Positions 20,926-28,647 of a DNA stretch of 64,000 bases are shown in pieces (the first letter of the stretch is position 1; each line of letters begins with the position of its first letter). Source of the DNA: Planctomycetota bacterium (GTDB lineage Bacteria; Planctomycetota; UBA1135; GCA-002686595); NCBI GenBank assembly GCA_016795325.1, contig JAEUHY010000042.1, forward strand, positions 1 to 64,000, in the 5' to 3' direction. The position numbers and the translations under genes are program-made. The notes below the pieces were generated by a model. The model did no database searches and was not told where the DNA came from. It saw only the letters and a list, made by a program, of their open reading frames with translations.

Positions 20926-22464
20926 TCAATCTTCCTCGGGCGGTGGTCCGTCGCAGTTGCTGGCGCGGACGGCAGCGCCCTCGATGAGCTCCACGGTGCG
21001 AACTCGCCGCACCACGGGCGGGCCGTACTCGCTGCTTCGCGGCCGGTCTTCCCCCGCGCTCGCGCGAGACTCCCCCGACAGACTCCACTCGATCCGCTTC
21101 TGGAACTGAAACATGGCGGACCACACACGAACCGTGCCGTCGAAGACTTCCGGACTTGCGGACCGACGGAAGAGGGCGACGCGCGAGATCCGAGTTATGT
21201 CGACTTGTTCTTTCTCGTAGGAAGAGTCCTCCAAGACGACGTTGGGGTAACCAACTCGTGTCATGAAGTCTTCTAAGGAGTACTCAGAGCCAGCGCGCAC
21301 GATGGCGGGCGAGGGGAACGTCCAGTCCCCGATGTGCACAAGCACCGGAGCGCCACTGCGAACCGCGGGAGTTGACAGTTCCTCGGCAAGGTCGAAGCGC
21401 GAGGTCAAACTCTCGGGCTCGAATCGTCCGGGCGGGACGATGACGACAGGATCGAAGGCGTTGAGAGACTCCGCAGGCGCAACTGGAAGCGAACGGTCGC
21501 GCTCGGCGCGCGAAGCACCTGAGCGCTCGCCCAAGCGGACAATCGTCACACCGGCAGGGAGCACGCCACGCAATTCCACGTGCGCGAAACGCTCGTCGCG
21601 ACCCACCCAACGCGCCTCGACAGCCGCGTGATCGTCGGAACGATCCGGAATCGTCAGGACGTGCACATCGGACTCGTCTTCGCTGCGATAGCGCCCCAAA
21701 TCCACGGAAAACGTCAGTCCGTGGCGCTGCAGTTCGAGGCTCTCGTCGGCGAACAGGACCAGCGCAGGCGACAGCGGCGCCTTCCCATAGACAAACCCAT
21801 CGACCAGCCCCACGACATGCGCGCCGAACTTCGCGTAGTCGAACAACGTCGGTTCGGACGCAACGCAAGCGTCATCGGTGTCGCCGGTGAGGTAGGCCAG
21901 GGCGCCACGAAGCGCCAAGTCCGACCCGACATACGCCACGTGCAGCTTCTTGTCGCTGGTCCACTCCGGATAGCGGGCCCAGAGCATCCAGCGGTCGTGG
22001 TAGGGCTCGGGATACGTCGCGTCGAGCCCCGTGAGGTCCACCGGCCACGCCACGGGCGCAACGAGCGTCAGCGCAACGTGACAACGTGCACTCGCTTCGT
22101 CGAGCGCGCCGCGGGGCAGCTGCACCTCGAAGCGCTGACCCAGCGTGCGTCCCATCGGGAGCGAAACCGGCGGCACGATCAGGTCCACCGAACCGTCGCC
22201 CTCGAGAGCCACAGATTTCGTCGCGCCGTCGGCGCGCGTGCGACTCCAACGCACGCCCGTTGCGTCCTCACCTTCCTGTGCAAGCTCAACCGGCGCGTGG
22301 GCGAGCGTGTCGAGCAAGTCCGTTTGGAGCACAACCAAACAGCGCACCACGCCCGGCGCGCGCAGGTGGCGGTACGCCGACCAGCCGACGATGACGGCGG
22401 CGATCAACCCGAAGGCGACCAGCTTCTTCGAGTGACGAGGCGCGTTGCGAAGTTTCAGCTGCAT
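20926..22464 (-). CDS. Hypothetical single-span exported protein
   Basis: The 512-residue product starts MQLKLRNAPRHSKK and has one transmembrane helix (about 15-31), placing about 480 residues outside the cytoplasm. The body is beta-rich, with proline/glycine turns and a few cysteines; it contains no enzymatic signature I recognise. Its general look (strand-rich units, RFE/VEL endings) resembles the carboxypeptidase-regulatory-like family found at 25-37 kb, but I cannot align it. The start has no good Shine-Dalgarno sequence. It converges on carB with 39 bp between. Confidence 0.65.
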   Translation of the reverse strand: MQLKLRNAPRHSKKLVAFGLIAAVIVGWSAYRHLRAPGVVRCLVVLQTDLLDTLAHAPVELAQEGEDATGVRWSRTRADGATKSVALEGDGSVDLIVPPVSLPMGRTLGQRFEVQLPRGALDEASARCHVALTLVAPVAWPVDLTGLDATYPEPYHDRWMLWARYPEWTSDKKLHVAYVGSDLALRGALAYLTGDTDDACVASEPTLFDYAKFGAHVVGLVDGFVYGKAPLSPALVLFADESLELQRHGLTFSVDLGRYRSEDESDVHVLTIPDRSDDHAAVEARWVGRDERFAHVELRGVLPAGVTIVRLGERSGASRAERDRSLPVAPAESLNAFDPVVIVPPGRFEPESLTSRFDLAEELSTPAVRSGAPVLVHIGDWTFPSPAIVRAGSEYSLEDFMTRVGYPNVVLEDSSYEKEQVDITRISRVALFRRSASPEVFDGTVRVWSAMFQFQKRIEWSLSGESRASAGEDRPRSSEYGPPVVRRVRTVELIEGAAVRASNCDGPPPEED

Positions 22465-22761
22465 GTCGGGTCGTTGCTCGCGGATGCGAGTCTGGTCGAT
22501 TCGGGCGCAGAATGCGGCGGACCGCGCCGTCGGGCTCGGGCGGCGTCTGTTGGCGTACCGCTCACCGGCGACGACGCGTGGAAGTCCGAAGAACAGTAAC
22601 GCTGAACTTCGCCGGCCACGACATTCGCAGGGTCGGTGTGCGAGCACATTCCCGCTCCTGCGCTCGCGGCCTCGGCAAGTGCTCGCACATAGCGACTTCG
22701 CGGAACTCCGCCTAGGCTGGTGACGGCGGAGTTCCTTCGAACGCGATCGAGAGGTGAGAGT

Positions 22762-24306
22762 ATGGGTCTTCGACGTGCGTTGTTCGCAGCAGCGCTGTTC
22801 ACGTGGGCCGCCCCCGCGGCGTTGGCGCAAATCGAGTTCTGGCCGGTGTGGAGCCACCAAGGCGCGCTCGTGGGCGTCGGCAGGGAACTCGCGGTGACAA
22901 CCGACGGCGGGGTGATCATCGCGAGCAGCGGCGCCGCGAGCGGCGAAGTGCGTGCGCTGGATGCGCTCGGACAACTGCGCTGGAGCACGCCACTGCCGAT
23001 CCCCGCGCTGGCCGCCGCGCGCGTGGAGGGCGTCGCCGTGCTCACGAACGGCGACGTCGTCGCGCTTGTGCACGATGGGGCGAGCCCCGGGGCATCCGGC
23101 GGCGATTACTTCGTTTCGCGCTTCTCCCCGAGCGGCGTCCCGATCGCCACGACTCAATACGGCGGTCCGAGCAGCGACGAGGCTTTCGCGATCGCCGCAC
23201 ACCCGAGCGGGGGCTACGTCGTCGCAGGAAACTCGTGGGGTGGCTACGGCACGCCGAGCACGCCCGGGACGTTTCCCGCGGCGTTCGTCGCGCGTCACGA
23301 CGCAAACGGGGTGGAGCTGTGGGTGCGACGGATGGAGAGTTCGTCGGTCTATGTCGGCGCCAACGCCGTGGTCTCAACCACGCAGGGCGAGATACGCGCG
23401 TACGGCTGGTCTCTCGACTGGCTGGATCCGTATCCGCGACAGGCTTGGTTCTCCCTGACGTCCGCAGGGGTAGTCCAGACCAGCGCGCTCTCGGGACAGC
23501 AGTTCGGCGAGCACCTATGGGCTTACCAAGCCTCGGACGGTTCGATCTTCACGGGCGGCCGGTGGTACCCGGGGAACAGCACCGGCGCGCACTTGAGTCG
23601 TAGAACCCTTCAGGGCGTGATGACCAATCTGTACTTGAGCGGGTCGCTCAGCGGTGAGAGCGCCTTCTACGCGGCGGCAACCTCCCCCCTGGGCGGCTTG
23701 TACACCTGGGTCAAGGACGACTGGAACTTCTCGCCCGCACTCGTCGGCACGGTCCGCTACAGCACCACCGGGCAAGTCCTCTGGAGCCAAGCAGCGGCCG
23801 GCGCCGTGAACGCGGCCACGCCGCTGCCCTTCAACGAGATCGCCATCTCGACGGCAGGCGCCGGTGGCGCCGTGCGACGCCTCTCGCGCGGCGCCGTCGG
23901 AACTCAAGGCTGCGCCGGTCAGCCCAACTCGACGGGCGCGCCCGCTGTGTTGCGCCTCGCTGGCAGCGCGAGCTTGAGCGCGAACGCACTCGTTCCGTTC
24001 GCGAGCAACCTGCCGCCCAACGTGGCCACGCTGTGCGCCATCTCGCGCAACGCGGGCTTCGTCGCGCCGTTCGCCGGCGGACAAGGAACGTTGTGCCTCG
24101 CCGCGCCGATCGGTCGCAGCGCGCCAGTCACGTCCAGTAGCGCGGGCCTCGCCGCGTACCGCATCGACCTCACCGCGATGCCCACGCCGCTGGGACCGCA
24201 GGCCGCTCAGATCGGCGACACGTGGCGTTTCCAGGTCTGGTACCGCGACACCACGGGCGGCGGCACGACGAACCTGAGCTCGTCGGTGTCGGTGGTCGTG
24301 CAGTAG
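22762..24306 (+). CDS. Secreted beta-propeller-like protein with Planctomycete-type C-terminal module
   Basis: The 514-residue product begins with a clear signal peptide (MGLRRALFAAALFTWAAPAA, cleavage after ALA), preceded by GAGGTGAG. The body contains repeats of the delta-60/SBBP kind, each pairing an AVTTDGGVIIA or IAAHPSGGYVVAG strand with an RFSPSG or RHDANG turn, which suggests a beta-propeller. The C-terminal 130 residues (from about 23900) form a separate domain with NSTG, LCLAAPIGR and WRFQVWYRD motifs. That module resembles ones I associate with extracellular planctomycete proteins and may be a surface-attachment or sorting domain. A strong hairpin terminator follows the stop. Confidence 0.75.
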   Translation: MGLRRALFAAALFTWAAPAALAQIEFWPVWSHQGALVGVGRELAVTTDGGVIIASSGAASGEVRALDALGQLRWSTPLPIPALAAARVEGVAVLTNGDVVALVHDGASPGASGGDYFVSRFSPSGVPIATTQYGGPSSDEAFAIAAHPSGGYVVAGNSWGGYGTPSTPGTFPAAFVARHDANGVELWVRRMESSSVYVGANAVVSTTQGEIRAYGWSLDWLDPYPRQAWFSLTSAGVVQTSALSGQQFGEHLWAYQASDGSIFTGGRWYPGNSTGAHLSRRTLQGVMTNLYLSGSLSGESAFYAAATSPLGGLYTWVKDDWNFSPALVGTVRYSTTGQVLWSQAAAGAVNAATPLPFNEIAISTAGAGGAVRRLSRGAVGTQGCAGQPNSTGAPAVLRLAGSASLSANALVPFASNLPPNVATLCAISRNAGFVAPFAGGQGTLCLAAPIGRSAPVTSSSAGLAAYRIDLTAMPTPLGPQAAQIGDTWRFQVWYRDTTGGGTTNLSSSVSVVVQ

Positions 24307-24324
24307 CGGCGCATTCCACGAACG

Positions 24325-24384
24325 CGAGCGCCGCGAGCGCGGTCTGCGACATGCGCAGTCCGCGATCGCGGCGCTCGTTGTTTT
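24325..24384 (+). terminator. Rho-independent terminator
   Basis: An 18-nt arm (24325-24342) pairs with 24360-24377 with one mismatch, continued by a 5-bp inner stem ctgcg/cgcag and a 5-nt loop. TTGTTTT follows directly (24378-24384). This is a textbook terminator for the plus-strand gene ending at 24306. The stem may also serve the convergent YHS gene. Confidence 0.85.
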
Positions 24385-24401
24385 CAGCAACCAGACGAAC
24401 G

Positions 24402-25265
24402 CTACTTGACGTCCTTCGCGGCCGCCTGCATCTCGCGCCACTTCGCGTCGGCCTTCGCGAGCCAACCCGCGCGGTCCTGCGTGAACATCTGCGCGACGCT
24501 TGCGCTCTTGTTGAGGTACAGCTTGCCGTTCTCGACCACCCAAGTGTCGACTTCGACGGGGAACAGCGCGCCGAACGCCATGCCGACGGCGCAGTAACCC
24601 CCGTACTGCGGCAGGTACTTCTCGGGCGCCTTCTCGAAGGCCTTCTTGTTCGCTTCGCTGGAGAAGAAGTACGTCGCGCCAGCGTGCTCGAGCGCGATCG
24701 CCGGGTCGCCCGCAGTGGCCTTCTTCGCCGTGAAGAACGCGACGACGTCATAGCCGCCGACGGCGATGTTCGCGGGCCCCGAGACGTTGACGAGCTTGGG
24801 CAACTTGCCTTCACGCGGCGCAGCGGCGAGCTTCGTCCACTCAGCTTGCGCCTTCGCGAGCACGCCCTTGGTGTCCTTCGCAAACTGCTTGGCGATCTGC
24901 GGATTGAGGTTGAGGTACAACTTGCCGTCGACGACCACCGCAGTGTCGATGTCGACCGGGAGCAACACGCCGAGCGACACGCCGAACGCGCAGTAGCCGC
25001 CAAATTGCGGCGCGTACTTCTCGGGCGACTTCTCGAAAGCTGCTTTGTTGGCTTGGTTCGCGAACAAGTACGTCGCGCCGTCGTGCTGCACGCGCAGGCT
25101 CGGCTCGCCGTCGAGCGGCTTCTTGCCTTCGAACAGCGCCACGGCGTCGAAGCCGCCCACGGCGATGTTGCTCGCGCCGGCGACGTTCACGGGGGACTGG
25201 GCCCAGCTCGGAAGACTGAGCAAGAGGACGGAGACGAGGGTGAAAAGGACAGCGCGGAGGTTCAT
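24402..25265 (-). CDS. Secreted protein with two tandem YHS domains
   Basis: The 287-residue product has a signal peptide (MNLRAVLFTLVSVLLLSLPS, cleavage after AWA/AQ region). Two YHS domain units follow: VGGFDAVALFEGKKP to PEKYAPQFGGYCAFGV (about 37-96) and VGGYDVVAFFTAKKA to PEKYLPQYGGYCAVGM (about 169-229). Each is followed by a similar strand pair ending VVDGKLYLN or VVENGKLYLN. The two halves align along their whole length, an internal gene duplication. YHS domains are small, often metal-associated; each copy keeps one Cys in GGYCA. Function in the periplasm is unknown. Confidence 0.88.
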   Translation of the reverse strand: MNLRAVLFTLVSVLLLSLPSWAQSPVNVAGASNIAVGGFDAVALFEGKKPLDGEPSLRVQHDGATYLFANQANKAAFEKSPEKYAPQFGGYCAFGVSLGVLLPVDIDTAVVVDGKLYLNLNPQIAKQFAKDTKGVLAKAQAEWTKLAAAPREGKLPKLVNVSGPANIAVGGYDVVAFFTAKKATAGDPAIALEHAGATYFFSSEANKKAFEKAPEKYLPQYGGYCAVGMAFGALFPVEVDTWVVENGKLYLNKSASVAQMFTQDRAGWLAKADAKWREMQAAAKDVK

Positions 25266-25426
25266 CGGGGATCCGTGGGGAGAGTCGAAACGCGGGCGGG
25301 AACGGCTGTCCGATGCGCGCGGTCGCGAGCGGTTACTCGCGGCGCGCGAGTTTTTTCTGCGGCGCGCTACGCTCCGAGCCGGGTTGGCGCGCTGTGCCGC
25401 CGCTGAGAAGTCCCACGGAGAAGCCC

Positions 25427-28402
25427 ATGAATAGAGTCCTCGTTTTGGCGCTCGTCGTGTTGGCTGCGCTTGGCGCTGTGCTGTGGCTGAGGACGGGCGA
25501 GGAGCGGCGCGAAGTTGGCCCGGTTGCACCGCCGCCGAACTCGGCGAAGGAGCGCAACGACAGCGCACTCGAAGCTGCGGCCACTTCTGAGACCGACACG
25601 GCACGCGAAGAAGCGCAAGCTGCCGCTCCACAACCGGAGAGCGCACGCTCGCATGCAGCGGAAGACGTCGGACTCGCCTTCGGACGCGTGGTCGACGCGC
25701 TGCGTTTGCCCGCAGCAGCCGTTGAGATCGAGCTGCACATCGACGGCCGCGTGCACGCACGCGGCGTGAGCTCGGAGCGCGGCGAGTTCGCGTTGCGCGG
25801 CGCGCCGCTCGTGGAACCGATTTCGAGCATGGTGGTCGCACGCGCCGCCGATGGAACGCTCGCACGGCGCGTGGTCACGCTGGGCCCCGAACGACTGCCT
25901 CGCTATGTGCCTCGTTCGCGCGACGCACGCGGCGAGGACTGCGGCGTGATCGTGCTGCTGCCCGTCCACACGCTCGAGGTCGACGTTTCCGGCGCGGACG
26001 GAGAGGTGACGATCCGTGCGACATCCAGTGCGTCGCCTGCGCTGCTCTTGGCGACGACGACCCTCGTCGGCGACGGTCGAGTTCAGCTGCACGACCTTCC
26101 GTCCGGACTCGTGCGCGTCGACGCGGCATCGACCTCGCATGTCGGACTCGCGCAGGCCCTTGTGCCGAACGACAAGCGCGTGGCGCTCGTGCTCGCCCCG
26201 ACCGTGACTGCCGCGGTCGAAGTCGTCGACGTGCGCAGCGGCGCGCCGATCGCGGGCGCGGAACTCGGACTGAGCGAACTGCGACGCATTCCGATGACCT
26301 TCGAGTCGCGTCAGATCACGACCGAGGAGTACTACGGGACCTTTCCGCTGCGACGTCCAGCGGTGCTCACGGACGACGCCGGTTTCGCGCGACTCGACGG
26401 GCTGCGCGCGGGGGCGCGTTATGAGCTCAGCGCTCGCGCCAAGGGCTACCTCGACGCGCCCGGACCTCCGGGACTTCGCAGCCGCACTTCGCTCGCGCTG
26501 AAGTTGGACGGCGTCACACGCCTCGAGCTGCAGCCCGTCGGCGCGCGGACCGTGCGTTGGCCGATCGAGACCAAGACCGTGCCTCCGCCGCCGGAAAGCG
26601 CCGAAGTCGAACTGCGCTTCGCGCCGGGCATGCACCTGGGCGGCGACTTCGGCGTGGTCGCGCGCGGGAGGATGCGCGGAGCGGAGCTGGTCGTCGAGAA
26701 TCTCAGCTTCGCCGGAAACTACTTGGGCCGCGCTCCTGACGGCTCGCTCGCGGCGCTGTACGTGAGCGAGGAATCCGATCTCGGGCGCACAACGCACTTC
26801 GAGCGGCCGCGCGCTATCGACGTGACGGTGCGCTCCGCGGCGGGCGCGCTGGTGGAAGGCGTGACCGTCCAGGCGCGCAACCAAGGCAACAATCCGCTCG
26901 GCGATTTCGTGCGGACGAACGCTGCGGGCTTCGCGCGGCTCGAGGGGCTCTACCCGCAGCTCGCCGATGTGTACGTCCACGACCCGCTCGAGCCGCAGCG
27001 CGCGATCCTCGCGGGTTCGGCGGACCTGCGCGAGGGCGACGGGCGCGTGGAGTTCACGCTCGCCGCACGCTTCGAAGCCATCGCGAGCGTGAGCGTCGAC
27101 GGCGCGGCGCGGCTGCCGGCCGAGTTCACCTGCTCGCCGCCGCAACGCGAAGAACTGGCCGCGACCGGCGAGCTGCGCTTCGAGCTCGTGTTGCCCGCAG
27201 CCGGCGAAGCCGCGGCCGTGTCGCTCTCGGCGCCAGGCTTCGCGAGCACATCGGCCAAGGTCACGCCGACGCGCGATGGAACACCGGCGCGTTTTCGGCT
27301 CGAACTCGTCTCCACCGGCGAGCTGCACGTGCGCGTGAACCGTGCGACCGACGAGCCGGTCGAGCTCGCGCTCGAACAGTTCAGCGCCAAGTCGAGCGAG
27401 TGGGCGGCGCCGCAGGGCATGCTCGCGCGGACCAGCCTGCGTGTTCCGAATGGTCCGGCGGGCGGGTTCCGTTTCGCCGGACTTTCCGCCGGTCGCTGGC
27501 GCGTGTTCGATCGCGTGAGCGGTTCGATCTCGAGCGAAGCGGAGCTGTCGAGCGCCGTGCTCAGCGCGCAAGTCGAACTCTCGATCGTCCCCGAGCAATG
27601 GATCCGCGGCCGCGTCGTGGGCCCGCCGGACATCGACTTCGCGCAAGTGCGCGTGGTCGTCGACGGCGCGCCGGTCCGCAAGCCCCAGCGCGCGCTCGCT
27701 CCCGGTGACGCGCCGCCGACCGGCGCCGCGGTCGACGCCGACGGCGGCTTCGAAGTGCGTGTGCCGGGCGATCGCGAAGTTGTCGTGCGTCCGTGGCATC
27801 CCTGGCTCGCACCGAGCGCTGCGAGCGTGCTCCGCACGCGCAACGGTCGCGAGGATGTCGAACTCGAGCTCATCGCCGGCCGCGAACTGCGCCTGCCCAT
27901 CGCGAACGCCGAACTGCTCGCGCGCAGCCACCTGCGCATCGCGGCGTTCGAAGCGGGCGCGGAGAGTGGGCCGACGCGCTGGCTGCACGCCGCTGTGATC
28001 GACGGCGTCGCACGCAGCGGCGAGCTCACGCCAGGAACGTGGGACCTGTGGGTCGACGCAGGCGACGACTGGGCGCCGCTGCGCCTCGAACGCGTTCGAA
28101 TCGACGATGGTGGCGCCGCGCTCGAGCCGCTCCAGTTCACGCACGGCTCTTCGCTGCGCGTTCGCGTGCTCACGCCCGACGGCGCGTCGCCGCCACGCCT
28201 GTTCGTGAGCGCGATGCACTCCAGCGAGCCCAAGTTCTGGCGCAGCGTGAACTCGAACGGCGAGTCCGAGGTCGTCTTGCGCGGACTGTGCGCGGGCCGC
28301 TTCAGCGTCAGCGTGAACGCGATCATGGGCGACCACTCGCGCCCCGCGCGCGAGCTCGAATTCGACGGCGTGGGTGAAGTGACGATCGACTGGACGCCCT
28401 GA
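25427..28402 (+). CDS. Large exported carboxypeptidase-regulatory-like protein
   Basis: The 991-residue product starts MNRVLVLALVVLAALGAVLW, a membrane anchor or uncleaved signal, followed by a polar linker. The first folded unit begins LAFGRVVDALRLPAAAVEIE, the strand pattern of CarboxypepD_reg-like (transthyretin-like) beta-sandwich domains, and several similar units follow. The final 200 residues (ending LEFDGVGEVTIDWTP) match the C-terminus of the protein at 28648-31416. No catalytic site is visible. It is the first of four exported proteins of the same general type in tandem, likely structural or adhesive in the envelope. Confidence 0.78.
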   Translation: MNRVLVLALVVLAALGAVLWLRTGEERREVGPVAPPPNSAKERNDSALEAAATSETDTAREEAQAAAPQPESARSHAAEDVGLAFGRVVDALRLPAAAVEIELHIDGRVHARGVSSERGEFALRGAPLVEPISSMVVARAADGTLARRVVTLGPERLPRYVPRSRDARGEDCGVIVLLPVHTLEVDVSGADGEVTIRATSSASPALLLATTTLVGDGRVQLHDLPSGLVRVDAASTSHVGLAQALVPNDKRVALVLAPTVTAAVEVVDVRSGAPIAGAELGLSELRRIPMTFESRQITTEEYYGTFPLRRPAVLTDDAGFARLDGLRAGARYELSARAKGYLDAPGPPGLRSRTSLALKLDGVTRLELQPVGARTVRWPIETKTVPPPPESAEVELRFAPGMHLGGDFGVVARGRMRGAELVVENLSFAGNYLGRAPDGSLAALYVSEESDLGRTTHFERPRAIDVTVRSAAGALVEGVTVQARNQGNNPLGDFVRTNAAGFARLEGLYPQLADVYVHDPLEPQRAILAGSADLREGDGRVEFTLAARFEAIASVSVDGAARLPAEFTCSPPQREELAATGELRFELVLPAAGEAAAVSLSAPGFASTSAKVTPTRDGTPARFRLELVSTGELHVRVNRATDEPVELALEQFSAKSSEWAAPQGMLARTSLRVPNGPAGGFRFAGLSAGRWRVFDRVSGSISSEAELSSAVLSAQVELSIVPEQWIRGRVVGPPDIDFAQVRVVVDGAPVRKPQRALAPGDAPPTGAAVDADGGFEVRVPGDREVVVRPWHPWLAPSAASVLRTRNGREDVELELIAGRELRLPIANAELLARSHLRIAAFEAGAESGPTRWLHAAVIDGVARSGELTPGTWDLWVDAGDDWAPLRLERVRIDDGGAALEPLQFTHGSSLRVRVLTPDGASPPRLFVSAMHSSEPKFWRSVNSNGESEVVLRGLCAGRFSVSVNAIMGDHSRPARELEFDGVGEVTIDWTP

Positions 28403-28647
28403 GCGCGAGCGCGACTCGGCGAACGGTCTCGAGCTGCCGCGGAACGCGCTTCGCTGTGCGCTTGCGCTCGATGTTCGTAGCGAGTCCGCACGCGCGGTCC
28501 GTGACGCGCTCGATTGTGCGGAGCGAGTCGATTTATCTCGTTTCGCGCCGTCGACGCAGATCCTCGCGACCTCGCTAACCTGAGCCCGTCGGCGTGCTTC
28601 GTGCGGCCCTTGCATCGCGGCCCAGCGCGCTCGACGGAAGAATCAAC
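28403..28647 (+). repeat. Duplicated leader region, copy 1
   Basis: This 245-bp spacer is alignable with 34161-34411: both contain gtgcgcttgcgc, gtagcgagt(c/t)cgcac, a ctgagccc(g/a)(t/a)cggcg block and end in a purine-rich ribosome binding site. The tandem duplication therefore included the regulatory region, not only the coding sequence. Confidence 0.65.
28636..28641 (+). promoter_or_regulatory. RBS fixing a GTG start
   Basis: GGAAGA, 6 nt before GTG 28648, places the start directly before the lipoprotein signal sequence. The paralogue has GGGAGA at the same distance from TTG 34412, which supports both non-ATG starts. Confidence 0.65.

Noticed and set aside
25367..28615. 1082-codon minus-strand frame opposite the first large exported protein
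   Set aside because: Arg/His-rich antisense frame; the plus-strand product has a signal sequence and domain repeats.
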